NCBI GenBank assembly: GCA_017460665.1
Contig: JAFUAO010000104.1
Span: 1 to 57,469 of the forward strand
Length of the DNA: 57,469 nt
Direction: 5' to 3'
Source: Ruminococcus sp.
GTDB taxonomy: Bacteria > Bacillota > Clostridia > Oscillospirales > Ruminococcaceae
A program made the translations under genes and the position numbers. Positions 1 to 7,252 of this stretch are shown here, one piece after another (within the stretch, counting starts at the first letter, position 1; each line of letters starts with the position of its first letter). The notes beneath the pieces are model-generated. The model was given only the letters and a program-made list of their open reading frames with translations, searched no databases and was not told the DNA's origin.

Positions 1-1
1 C

Positions 2-163
2 GTTAACATCGACAGCAAGGTGAATATGTCCGATGCTGTATCCCTCCAGAGATACCTGCTGGGAAGATACGTTCCCACCGGCGCATACTACGGCGACATG
101 ACCGGCGACGGAAATGTAAATGTTTACGACATGATCGCGCTGAAAGGCGAGATCGTTAAGTAA
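2..163 (+). CDS. C-terminal dockerin fragment of a secreted protein (5' end outside window)
   Basis: The reading frame is open from the window edge to a TAA at 161-163. The 53 visible residues form most of a type I dockerin: a first calcium-binding segment (VNIDSKVNMSDAVSLQRYLL) and a second (GDMTGDGNVNVYDMIALKGE). Dockerins bind cohesins and attach extracellular enzymes to a cellulosome scaffold. The catalytic part is not in view, so the enzyme class is unknown. The linker between the two segments is short (GRYVPTGAYY) and differs from the WLLAVPDT...DWKAADLC type of the dockerins at 19.8-33.1 kb, so it may pair with another cohesin class. It could be chromosomal or cargo of element 1, whose left end is not in the window. 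Confidence 0.85.
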   Translation, partial: VNIDSKVNMSDAVSLQRYLLGRYVPTGAYYGDMTGDGNVNVYDMIALKGEIVK

Positions 164-213
164 AAATATCTGCACACAGGTTCCCTTATTCGGGTGAAAT
201 GAGAGGGATAATT

Positions 214-247
214 CCGCCGCAGTCTTATGGCTGCGGCGGTGCTTTTT
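214..247 (+). terminator. Rho-independent terminator of the dockerin gene
   Basis: A 9-bp perfect GC stem (ccgccgcag / ctgcggcgg) with an 8-base loop is followed by gcttttttg. It lies about 50 bases after the dockerin stop. Confidence 0.9.
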
Positions 248-281
248 TGTTGTTCACGCTCGGCTAGGATAAAGTTCTGTG

Positions 282-1334
282 CTATTTCCTCGGCTTCTTG
301 ATCTTAGCCACGGCAGTCACATCAAACCCATACTTATCAAGTATCCCCTCAGCGAGAGTTTTGATCTCCGTTTTATATTGTTTCCCCAGCTCATACAGCT
401 CGGCAGACGGCAAGCCGTTGCGTATCAGCTTCTTTTTGAGTGTCGCCATTTTATCCATGCGTTCCTGCTTTGCTTGCATAAAGATATCATAATCTTCAGG
501 GTGAAAACGCTCCATCTCCACCACATCAAGATAGCCCTTGTATCTGCGGACAAAGGAATCGTAGTCCTTCTTTATCGCAGAGTATTCCTGCGTGCTCTCC
601 TCAACGATTTTTTCTTTCTGCTGTTTCTGAGCTTCGATGCACTCGGCAGAGTGACAGCAGACCTCTCCTTCCGTTCCGAGGAACAGCTTGTGGCAGAAAC
701 CGCACTCGCATACTGCCCACTTGTTTTTGTGAACGAGCTGCCCGATCTCTGCAAGGATAGTCAGCAGGCAATTATCGCTTTCACGGAACACATTGAATGT
801 GTAATCATCGGCAGCAATAACCGTTCTTCCTGACTTTTCCATAAAAAGCTCCATAGTAGCCTTATGGTTGAAATACGCTTCACTGAACAGCAAAGGGAGC
901 TGCGTATCGAAAAACTCGTTAATACGCTCTGAGATACCTGTCTGTATCTTATTTTTATTCAATTTAGCAAGTACCACATCATTCGGCTTTAGAAGCTGAT
1001 AACGCTCTGAATCATACATATCAATGACCGCTGCCACAAAGCCCCTGAAAAAGATATTTTCCCCATACTCTGCAACAAACCTTGCGATCATATCATCGGT
1101 GCTGACTTCAATGCTCCTGCCAATACGCAAGGCGCTGTGAAGCCTGTCCCGAAACACATCAAACGGCTCGGTATGCTCTCGAAACACCTTATGCTGATTC
1201 ATAACTTCATCAAAGGTATATGTGTGAGTATTCAGCACTGCACCGTGAATACTCTCCTCATCATTTTGAACAGACTGTGCGATGTCGATCGTGCGGTCTG
1301 TTTCGTTTATACGGTAAATTGTGGTAGTTCCCAT
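282..1334 (-). CDS. DUF6076-like protein of integrative elements
   Basis: 350 residues. The middle holds a treble-clef-like cysteine cluster (CECGFCHKLF, then CCHSAEC), followed by a charged, Lys/Glu-rich helical C-terminus ending in KIKKPRK, so nucleic-acid binding is plausible. I recall proteins of this shape as DUF6076, often seen beside mobilisation genes of clostridial elements; the molecular role is unknown. The start is supported by GAGGTGAG 3-10 bases upstream. It is transcribed leftward, away from the relaxase, from a promoter overlapping an inverted repeat at 1377-1406, so it may be autoregulated. The family name is from memory and less sure than the gene itself. Confidence 0.7.
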   Translation of the reverse strand: MGTTTIYRINETDRTIDIAQSVQNDEESIHGAVLNTHTYTFDEVMNQHKVFREHTEPFDVFRDRLHSALRIGRSIEVSTDDMIARFVAEYGENIFFRGFVAAVIDMYDSERYQLLKPNDVVLAKLNKNKIQTGISERINEFFDTQLPLLFSEAYFNHKATMELFMEKSGRTVIAADDYTFNVFRESDNCLLTILAEIGQLVHKNKWAVCECGFCHKLFLGTEGEVCCHSAECIEAQKQQKEKIVEESTQEYSAIKKDYDSFVRRYKGYLDVVEMERFHPEDYDIFMQAKQERMDKMATLKKKLIRNGLPSAELYELGKQYKTEIKTLAEGILDKYGFDVTAVAKIKKPRK

Positions 1335-1364
1335 AAGCTCACCTCGTTTTTGTTATCTTATTCT

Positions 1365-1406
1365 ATTTTAACACACAATACGCTAAATGTCAATAATATG
1401 CGTATT
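1365..1406 (-). promoter_or_regulatory. Promoter of the DUF6076 gene with an aatacgc/gcgtatt operator
   Basis: On the minus strand TTGACA (1388-1393) and TAAAAT (1365-1370) are 17 bp apart. The palindromic halves aatacgc (1377-1383) and gcgtatt (1400-1406) bracket the -35 box. Two more copies of the half-site lie at 1439-1445 and 1457-1462, between this promoter and the rightward gene. This suggests one repressor controlling both directions. Confidence 0.6.
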
Positions 1407-1563
1407 ATTATAATTCTATTTCGTATCTTAAAATTTTTGCGTATTTTATTGGAGCTATACGCATTATCCAAACTAAGATGCGTTCGGAAATGGTACAATA
1501 TTCATGTCAGCAGGAGAAAGATAGCTGACACATCACAAAACATCAGAAAGGACTGATTTAGAT

Positions 1564-1836
1564 TTGAATGAATCCAACCAGTGGGCGCAGCCCACACCCC
1601 TCCGTCCCGACGGGACAAACCTCCTGCCATTTCCTGTGAACGCTCTCCCTCCTATTATAGGAGACATGGCGCAAGCAATAGCGACTACCACTTCAACAGA
1701 CGTTGCAATGGCAGGAACTTCGATACTCTCCGCTGTGAGCTACTGCTTTTCAGGCGTTTATGAGAGTTATCTCTATCGTGATGAGGTAAAGTATCTGCTC
1801 GAAACTCTCGATGTCGAGGAGGAGCTGCCGTTCTGA
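1564..1836 (+). pseudogene. Internally deleted DUF3987 (primase/helicase-like) remnant
   Basis: A 90-codon frame starts at TTG with AAAGGA upstream. Its first about 65 residues match the start of DUF3987 proteins: FPVNALPPIIGDMAQAI, then the conserved SILSAVSYCFSG. Full-length family members run to several hundred residues, with a P-loop after this point. Here the sequence jumps directly to an acidic tail (YLLETLDVEEELPF). Either a large in-frame deletion or a fusion to a neighbour's end has occurred. The replication function it once had on element 1 must be gone, though the short peptide could still be made. Confidence 0.6.
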
Positions 1837-2136
1837 TTCAAAAAATTGAACTTGCTCATTTTTGAGCGAGTTGGTATCGTCGAAATCTGCATATGCTATT
1901 ACTCAATAATGAGTAATAGGAACATGAACATTTTTTTACGGGTTCATAGCAGCGGATTTCTATGATTTCGGAGCGAGTATTTTTACAAAATCCAAGCTGA
2001 GATTTTTGCAGAAAATATCATTTCTGATATGATGTTTTTCAAAAAATGTAATGCGGATTTTTGAATAAATGCGCCCACATTTTCGGCTGCTCCGACAGCC
2101 GATCTTCTCCCGTCAGGGATAGCCCCGCAGGGCGGA

Positions 2137-2210
2137 GTAGTACTTGTGGCGGTCTGATGCTGCCGCAAGTACTACGGAGTTACAAGCGGCGCTCTGCACC
2201 GTTGTAACCG
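2137..2210. other. Candidate origin of transfer (oriT) of element 1
   Basis: Two strong inverted repeats follow each other. gtagtacttgtggcgg (2137-2152) pairs with the segment 2160-2175, and gttacaa (2179-2185) pairs with ttgtaac (2202-2208) around a GC-rich loop. They sit 180-250 bases upstream of a MobV relaxase gene in a 550-base stretch without a convincing gene (1837-2365). MobV relaxases nick at hairpins placed just upstream of their own gene, so this is the best oriT candidate. The nick site is not identified. Confidence 0.5.
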
Positions 2211-2333
2211 CTGCTCCGCAGCTTTTTCCCTGCGACCATGATTTGTGTCGTTCAGGGGAAATTGCCCGTCAGGGCTGGCGATAGCTTTCCGCCTCAGCGG
2301 TCATGAAAGGAGTTGATGCCTATGATTTTTTGA

Positions 2334-2389
2334 TTGGATTTCGTAGAGAGAAAGAGGTAAATCCAATGAACAAGAAAGGCGAATTATGA
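2334..2389 (+). promoter_or_regulatory. Leader hairpin and 7-codon minicistron before the relaxase
   Basis: ttggattt (2334-2341) pairs with aaatccaa (2359-2366), leaving the ribosome site agaggt in the loop. An ATG at 2366 opens a peptide MNKKGEL whose TGA overlaps the relaxase ATG as ATGA (2386-2389). This arrangement suggests translational coupling and repression by the hairpin; it is inferred from sequence only. Confidence 0.45.
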
Positions 2390-3639
2390 AAGAGAAACGT
2401 ATTTCATTCGGTCAGGGAAAGGGTTCTCTGACTCACAACAATAGAGAGTTCATGGCGGACAATGTTGATCCGCTCCGCACTCCACAAAATATCACTTTCG
2501 TGTGTCAGCCAATTGGCGAAGCATACGATCAGCTTTTTGCAGAATCGACCGAGCGTTATAACGCAAAACAGAAACGTAACGACCGCAAGATTCATGGCAG
2601 CTACTATGAATACCTCTTTGGTGTCAAGCCGTGTAACACAGTCCGAACCGCAGCCGATAAACGCAAGAGCTTTTATGAGGACGTTGTGCAGATCGGCAAA
2701 AAAGAAGATTCGGGTTTTGGTACGGAGGACTTTCAGCTCGTGGCTGACTGCCTGAAAGAGTATATGGAAGGTTTCCAGAAACGCAACCCTAACTTTTACG
2801 TTTTTAATGCAGTCCTGCACATGGACGAAGCCACTCCGCACCTGCATATTGACTACATTCCCGTCGGTCACTACAAGCGAGGGCAGGACGTTCAGAACGG
2901 TATCGCCCAAGCTCTCAAAGAGATGGGGTACGGCGAGGGCAAAATGGCGATAGCCAAGTGGAGAGCTGCCGAGGTCGAGGTGCTGAACAAAATCTGCCTT
3001 GAACATGGCATTAAGCCCCTTGCTCCCGAAAAGGCAAGAGGAACGGTTGAGATACCCGAATACAAGGAGCAACGCAGACAGGCAGACGAGCTGGCAGAGC
3101 AGAATGCTCAGGCTGATGCAGAGCTGTCTCAAAAGGTCGAACAGATCAACAAGGTTCTGAAATATCTGCCCGACTTAAAGAAAAATGAAAATGCGGAACA
3201 TGAATACCTTGTGGCTGCGTCTGAGCTGCACGATATGTTGAAAAGCGGAATGTCTATCCTCAAAAACAAGGATTCGATTATCAGCCGTATTGAAACCTTA
3301 GAGCGTCTTGTGAAACGGGCGATGGACAAGCAGGGCAAAGCTGACCTCACCATTTATGACCTGCGTCAGCGTGGCAATGAGGTAATAGCCGAGCGTGATG
3401 ATGCCCGTGAAAAGCTGAAAGCTGTCAGGTCGGAGAAATCTCAGCTTTCTTCTGAACTGCAAACAGTCAAGGCTGAAAGCAGACTTTACAGCGAGGTGTA
3501 TGCTATGCTCGAAAGAATCGCCCCCGATGTTCTCCGGCAGGCAAAAGAAATGGTGCAGGCAGAGCAGCAGAGGGAACAGCAGCGACAAGCAGAATATCAG
3601 CCCACAATAAAAAAGAAAAAATCGTGGGGACTGGAATAA
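2386..3639 (+). CDS. MobV-family relaxase (plasmid mobilisation/recombination enzyme)
   Basis: 417 residues. It starts the transfer of element 1 by cutting one strand at oriT and staying bound to the 5' end. The metal-binding signature HMDEATPHLHIDYIPV (about residues 145-160) is the HxDExxPHxH motif of the MobV/Pre family. The N-terminal catalytic half is followed by a long coiled coil (about 220-400, rich in Gln, Glu, Lys and Arg) and a basic tail. Length and layout fit a complete member of the family. It is preceded by an oriT-like repeat region and a 7-codon leader peptide, and followed by the integrase 112 bases after its stop. No coupling protein or mating-pore genes are visible, so the element is probably mobilisable rather than self-transmissible. 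Confidence 0.9.
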   Translation: MKEKRISFGQGKGSLTHNNREFMADNVDPLRTPQNITFVCQPIGEAYDQLFAESTERYNAKQKRNDRKIHGSYYEYLFGVKPCNTVRTAADKRKSFYEDVVQIGKKEDSGFGTEDFQLVADCLKEYMEGFQKRNPNFYVFNAVLHMDEATPHLHIDYIPVGHYKRGQDVQNGIAQALKEMGYGEGKMAIAKWRAAEVEVLNKICLEHGIKPLAPEKARGTVEIPEYKEQRRQADELAEQNAQADAELSQKVEQINKVLKYLPDLKKNENAEHEYLVAASELHDMLKSGMSILKNKDSIISRIETLERLVKRAMDKQGKADLTIYDLRQRGNEVIAERDDAREKLKAVRSEKSQLSSELQTVKAESRLYSEVYAMLERIAPDVLRQAKEMVQAEQQREQQRQAEYQPTIKKKKSWGLE

Positions 3640-3676
3640 CACAAAATAGAACAAGAGAAAAATATCACAGCAAGCC

Positions 3677-3705
3677 TTGACAATGCCGAAATATTGCGCT
3701 ACAAT
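3677..3705 (+). promoter_or_regulatory. Sigma-A promoter of integrase 1
   Basis: TTGACA (3677-3682), a 17-bp spacer and TACAAT (3700-3705) lie 46 bases before the integrase start. Confidence 0.75.
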
Positions 3706-3751
3706 AGGTATTGGAAAGGTACGCTGTGATATTACCGAGGAGGTACATATT

Positions 3752-4936
3752 ATGGCTACTATACAGAAACGTGGTGACAGCTACTCTATCAGGGTGAGCT
3801 GTGGCTACGATGTAAACGGCAAACACAAGGAGCAGTCCATGACGTGGAAGCCCGATGAGGGTATGACCCAGCGACAGATCGAAAAGGAGCTGAACCGTCA
3901 GGCTGTGATGTTCGAGGAATCGGTCAATCACGGTTTCAAGACCTCGGCTATCAAGTTTCAGGAGCTTGCGGAGGAGTGGTTCGAGAACTATGCTAAGAAC
4001 GCACTCAGAAGCACTACTTACGAGAGAATGTTACAGCTCACCCACCGTGTCTATCCTGCTATCGGTCACTTGCGTATCGACAAGATCACAGCAAGACATT
4101 TGCAGGGCTTTGTGAACTCTCTCGCTAAAGAGGGAGCGAATGAAAAGACAGGCAAGCCCCTCGCACCCAAAACGATCCGCCACAATCTCAGCTTTATCAG
4201 CGATGTATTCAGCTATGCGGTCAGAATGGACTTGGTAGCGGACAATCCCTGCAAGAAAGTGACTATCCCGAAAGGCGAAGTCAAGGAGAAGCCTATCTAC
4301 TCTCAGGAAGAAATGGCACAGCTCCTCTCGGCATTGGGCGGAGAGCCTACGAAATACAGAGCTTTTTTCTTTCTGATAGCGTACAGCGGTTTCCGCAGGA
4401 GCGAGATGCTCGGACTTGAATGGAAGGACATCGACTTCGAGAACAACATCATCAGTATCAAGAGGACAAGCAACTACACAGCGGAGCGTGGTATCTACAC
4501 CGACACCACAAAGACCAAACGCTCGAAGCGTGTGCTGAAAATCTCGCCGTACATCATGGGCATTCTCAAAGAGCTGAAAGAAGAGCAGAATGAGGAAGCA
4601 CTCCGCTTGGGCGACAAGTGGGTCGAGAGCGACAGGCTGTTCGTCAAGTGGAATGGCGAGCCTATGAACAATCAGACTCCCTATGGCTGGCTGAAAGAGT
4701 TCTGCGAAAAGAACGATATGCCTTTCTACGGAATTCACAGCTTCCGTCACTTCGCAGCTTCCGCTATGATCTCGGCAGGACTTGATGTGGTGACGGTATC
4801 GGGAGCGTTAGGGCATTGCAATTCTGGAACGACTTTGAACGTCTATTCCCATATGTTCCAGACCGCGCAGGCGAGAGTGGCTCAGGCAATGGACGGAGCG
4901 TTTTCTTTCCTGCCTGCTCAGGATAGCACAAGTTAA
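3752..4936 (+). CDS. Tyrosine site-specific integrase of element 1
   Basis: 394 residues. It recombines the element's attP with the 3' end of tRNA-Glu. An N-terminal arm-type DNA-binding region (MATIQKRGDSYSIRV...) is followed by a core-binding domain (about 65-165) and the catalytic domain. Visible catalytic residues are R215 (SGFRRSEM), H329 and R332 (HSFRH), H355 (LGH) and the nucleophile Y365 (NVYSHMF). I start it at 3752, because the ATG there has GAGGAGGT 8 bases upstream; upstream in-frame codons lie inside the promoter. It is a close paralogue of the integrases at 12.6 and 41.9 kb and lies 116 bases from the att copy at 5053. The neighbouring direct repeats at 4965-4985 are likely its arm sites. 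Confidence 0.95.
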   Translation: MATIQKRGDSYSIRVSCGYDVNGKHKEQSMTWKPDEGMTQRQIEKELNRQAVMFEESVNHGFKTSAIKFQELAEEWFENYAKNALRSTTYERMLQLTHRVYPAIGHLRIDKITARHLQGFVNSLAKEGANEKTGKPLAPKTIRHNLSFISDVFSYAVRMDLVADNPCKKVTIPKGEVKEKPIYSQEEMAQLLSALGGEPTKYRAFFFLIAYSGFRRSEMLGLEWKDIDFENNIISIKRTSNYTAERGIYTDTTKTKRSKRVLKISPYIMGILKELKEEQNEEALRLGDKWVESDRLFVKWNGEPMNNQTPYGWLKEFCEKNDMPFYGIHSFRHFAASAMISAGLDVVTVSGALGHCNSGTTLNVYSHMFQTAQARVAQAMDGAFSFLPAQDSTS

Positions 4937-4944
4937 AACAAAGC

Positions 4945-4985
4945 TGTCCGCTACAAAATCGCAATAGCGGACAAGTAGCGGACAA
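4945..4985. repeat. Putative arm-type integrase sites, right end of element 1
   Basis: tagcggacaag and tagcggacaa are in tandem (4965-4985), with an inverted copy tgtccgcta at 4945-4953. Elements 2 and 3 have different short direct repeats at the equivalent place, as expected for integrase-specific arm sites. Confidence 0.5.
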
Positions 4986-5004
4986 AGCCTATTTTCGGTA
5001 TAAT

Positions 5005-5043
5005 AGAAAAACTCGGAAACAACGTAAATACGCTGTTTCCGAG
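5005..5043 (-). terminator. Minus-strand terminator behind att copy 1
   Basis: ctcggaaac (5012-5020) pairs with gtttccgag (5035-5043); on the minus strand the stem is followed by TTTTTCTATT. It faces transcription that would come from a tRNA regenerated at 5053-5075. Its loop is almost the same as that of the terminator at 13,954-13,993. Confidence 0.75.
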
Positions 5044-5052
5044 ACTTAACTG

Positions 5053-5075
5053 TGGTGACCCGTACGGGAATTGAA
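5053..5075 (-). other. att copy 1 (3' end of tRNA-Glu)
   Basis: A 23-base match to the 3' end of the tRNA-Glu gene at 43,346-43,368, starting tggtgacccg and ending gggaattgaa. The sequence then diverges and no tRNA body follows, so it is an integration scar marking the border between elements 1 and 2. Confidence 0.9.
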
Positions 5076-5191
5076 TCGAGGCACCAATGTTTTTTACAAT
5101 TATATATGTTCACAAAAAGTACCGTAAATACGCGATTTGCGGGCATTTTGCAAAAAGTTATAAAACGATATTTTATATCATAAAATGACAC

Positions 5192-5213
5192 AATAAGTCC
5201 CAAATAAGTCCCA
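5192..5213. repeat. Arm-type direct repeats, left end of element 2
   Basis: Two tandem copies of aataagtccca. The same 22-base doublet, with one change, is at 13,912-13,933 beside integrase 2. Matching doublets at both ends of one element are expected for arm sites of a lambda-like integrase. Confidence 0.65.
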
Positions 5214-5274
5214 AGACCATTGGATATTTCTGCAATGAAGTTTACAACAGAGTGATAGTCAGAGAGGTATCCAA

Positions 5275-5544
5275 ATGAAAAATATTATAGAAGAAATGTA
5301 TGATGGAGATTTGTTTCCGATAGGCACATATAACCACAGCAGCAAGGAGTATAAAAAAGCTATGGACGAGCTTGTAGCTGCCGAGTCGAAACTGCTTGCA
5401 TCTTATCCGCAGATAAGGGAGCTGTTTAACAGGTATCAGAGCGCTCAGATAGAGATCATAAGCATCAACAACCGTCAGGAGTTTGTGAATGGATTCAGGA
5501 TAGGTGCAAAGATTGCTTTGGAAATAATTGATACGATCGAATAA
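5275..5544 (+). CDS. Small DUF6809-like protein
   Basis: 89 residues, helical and acidic, starting MKNIIEEMYDG and ending with the pattern FVNGFRIGAKIALEII. The same pattern (YAQGFRDCAELIIDVMF) is in the 92-residue protein at 41,204 in element 3, so both belong to one family, which I recall as DUF6809, common near recombinase genes of clostridial elements. No function is known. GAGAGGT lies 7 bases before the ATG. It is the first gene inside the left end of element 2 and is followed by a repeated hairpin element. Confidence 0.75.
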   Translation: MKNIIEEMYDGDLFPIGTYNHSSKEYKKAMDELVAAESKLLASYPQIRELFNRYQSAQIEIISINNRQEFVNGFRIGAKIALEIIDTIE

Positions 5545-5550
5545 AAACTT

Positions 5551-5658
5551 TGGAGCCGAGTAAGCGCGGCGGCGATATAGAAGTATTCATATATCAAGCA
5601 TTTGTGTGCGCCACCGCTAAAAGAATAAATAATAAAGAAGAAAGAATAAAGAATAAAA
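5551..5658 (+). repeat. Hairpin repeat, left copy (flanks NUDIX gene)
   Basis: The segment begins ggagccga, has a GC-rich stem (agcgcggcggcg pairing with gcgccaccgct at 5609-5619) and ends in a purine-rich tract of aaagaataaagaag units. An inverted, diverged copy is at 6343-6487. The pair brackets the NUDIX gene. Confidence 0.65.
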
Positions 5659-5696
5659 TGGTGTCCGCGAAATGCGGGTAGCCATAAAGAAATTTT

Positions 5697-5725
5697 GCCC
5701 CTGAGCGTTTAAAGACGCTCGGGGG
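5697..5725. terminator. Terminator downstream of the NUDIX gene
   Basis: gcccctgagcgt pairs with acgctcgggggc around a 5-base loop. On the minus strand it is followed by AAAATTTC, with only a weak T-run. It is 36 bases past the NUDIX stop and could also end rightward transcripts. Confidence 0.6.
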
Positions 5726-5760
5726 CATTATGTTTATTCGCTTCTAAGAGAAATCATAAT

Positions 5761-6189
5761 TCATAGGTATCCACGACGTTCCACTTCTTCAATCAACCTT
5801 GGCTGAATCAATGGGTATGTCCACTGGTCCACAAGATGTTCTGAAATCACAATATGCTCGATCTCGCTATGCAACTCTGCTTCAAAAGATTGGATATCCG
5901 CATAGTAAAGCATCCCGAATGTTTCTTCTCCGTTAAAGTTATCTGGCGCAGTAACAGAATATACGCAAACGGGCTTTAGCGTATACTCCGTAGCACCTGT
6001 TTCTTCATAGAGTTCTCGCTTTGCAGTATCTATAATTGACTCGTCGTTTTCTCTGTGACCACCTGGAACCTCGAATGTATTTCTTTCACGGTGCTTGCAG
6101 AACACCCACTTGTTGTCTGTTTTAGCTACGATGACAGCAAATTTTAATAATTTATCATTAACTTCATTGTAGAACTTTACCTCGACCAT
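5761..6189 (-). CDS. NUDIX hydrolase
   Basis: 142 residues. NUDIX enzymes cleave nucleoside diphosphates linked to another moiety. The box GGHRENDESIIDTAKRELYE plus ETGA matches GX5EX7REUXEEXGU at about residues 42-65, with all metal-binding glutamates present. The N-terminus (MVEVKFYNEVNDKLLKFAVI) and total length fit a single-domain MutT-like protein. The substrate cannot be told. It lies alone between two inverted copies of a hairpin repeat, and may have moved as a unit. GGAGGGA lies 8 bases before the ATG. Confidence 0.9.
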   Translation of the reverse strand: MVEVKFYNEVNDKLLKFAVIVAKTDNKWVFCKHRERNTFEVPGGHRENDESIIDTAKRELYEETGATEYTLKPVCVYSVTAPDNFNGEETFGMLYYADIQSFEAELHSEIEHIVISEHLVDQWTYPLIQPRLIEEVERRGYL

Positions 6190-6342
6190 TTCCTATGTCC
6201 CTCCTACATATTCCGATTTATCTTAATAACAATTATAGCACACTATTTGTGCTCTGTCAAACCAAAAGTAAAGAGATTTCTGACACCAAGTATCGGAAAT
6301 CTCTGCTAATATTTCTATATTGCGCCCCGCCAAAGGCGATAC

Positions 6343-6487
6343 CTTTATTTTTATTTCTTATTTATTCTTTCTTCTTTATTCTTTTAGCGGGCGCTGCTCA
6401 AAGTAACGCAAAGGCACTTCTGTCAGTTCCATGACAAAAGTGCCTTGAATAATACTTCTTTATCGCGCCCGCGCTTAACATCGGCTC
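6343..6487 (-). repeat. Hairpin repeat, right copy (inverted)
   Basis: Read on the minus strand it begins ggagccga, then agcgcgggcgcg, an internal stem-loop, gcgcccgct and a purine-rich tract. It matches the copy at 5551-5658 in order but has a longer central insert, which itself folds (aaggcactt with aagtgcctt, 6408-6446). Confidence 0.65.
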
Positions 6488-6517
6488 CTTTTTTATATAC
6501 ATTATTGTATCGAAATA

Positions 6518-7225
6518 TCAAATCCTTCGCAAATATTCCAACATATCATCAAATCCGCCGTTTGGATATGCAGATATATCCTTATTCTCGCGATCAATAA
6601 TATTATCGGTCAGCAGAAATACCGACATACCCACCGTCTCGGCTATCATATCCTCGTCAACGTCATTCCCGATCATCAGGCATTCTTCGGGAGCGACGCC
6701 GAGCTTTTTTGCAATATCGGTATAGTAATCGGGATTTGGCTTGCAGTATGCGGAGTTTTCGTAAGATGTAATAAGCTCAAACTCATCGGGAGCAACTCCT
6801 GCCCACATGATACGAGCCTTTTGCGCCGTTATCGAGAAGATAGGATTTGAAGCAAGTGCAACTCTGTATCCACGTTCCTTCAGCATTTTCACGGCTTCGG
6901 CTGCCTTGCGGTTCAGACCGCAAAGTGCTTTAGCCTGTTCAAATTCGTTTTCATAGAAATCATCAAATACACTTTTGGTTTCATACACTCTTTCGCCGAG
7001 CGTATCGGCAAATGCCTTCCAGAACACATCATAATTACTCAGCCTGCCGTCATTTTTCACCATAGCAGCGGTGCCCTTCCAAATTGCATCGACAAGCTCA
7101 TGCTGCTCATATCCGTAAGGCGCAAGCTTCTTGACAAGCAGTTTGAAATAGCCTTTGGTGAAATCATCGTTATTCATTGGCAAAAGTGTTCCGTCCAAAT
7201 CGAACAGTATAGTAGTGAGCTTCAT
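6518..7225 (-). CDS. HAD-family hydrolase (phosphatase-like)
   Basis: 235 residues. Motif I is FDLDGTLLP at the N-terminus (Asp nucleophile plus the +2 Asp). Motif II is the Ser in VALASNPIFS. Motif III is the Lys in YCKPNPDYY. Motif IV is GNDVDEDM. All four catalytic motifs are present, so it should be active on a small phosphorylated substrate, which is unknown. I start at 7225 because GAGG lies 7 bases upstream; an in-frame ATG at 7246 has no ribosome site. It is the last gene of a leftward run with the two esterases, 27 bases after the esterase stop. Confidence 0.9.
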   Translation of the reverse strand: MKLTTILFDLDGTLLPMNNDDFTKGYFKLLVKKLAPYGYEQHELVDAIWKGTAAMVKNDGRLSNYDVFWKAFADTLGERVYETKSVFDDFYENEFEQAKALCGLNRKAAEAVKMLKERGYRVALASNPIFSITAQKARIMWAGVAPDEFELITSYENSAYCKPNPDYYTDIAKKLGVAPEECLMIGNDVDEDMIAETVGMSVFLLTDNIIDRENKDISAYPNGGFDDMLEYLRRI

Positions 7226-7252
7226 TTTGTAACCTCGCTGTATCATATTTTA

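Noticed and set aside
1-280. Left border of element 1 inside the window
   Set aside because: I looked for the 23-base tRNA-Glu core and for tagcggacaag repeats and saw neither, so the border must lie further left.
3677-3751. N-terminal extension of integrase 1
   Set aside because: The in-frame codons from 3677 lie on the promoter itself, and the ATG at 3752 has a GAGGAGGT site. The same reasoning removes the extension of integrase 3 before 41,908.
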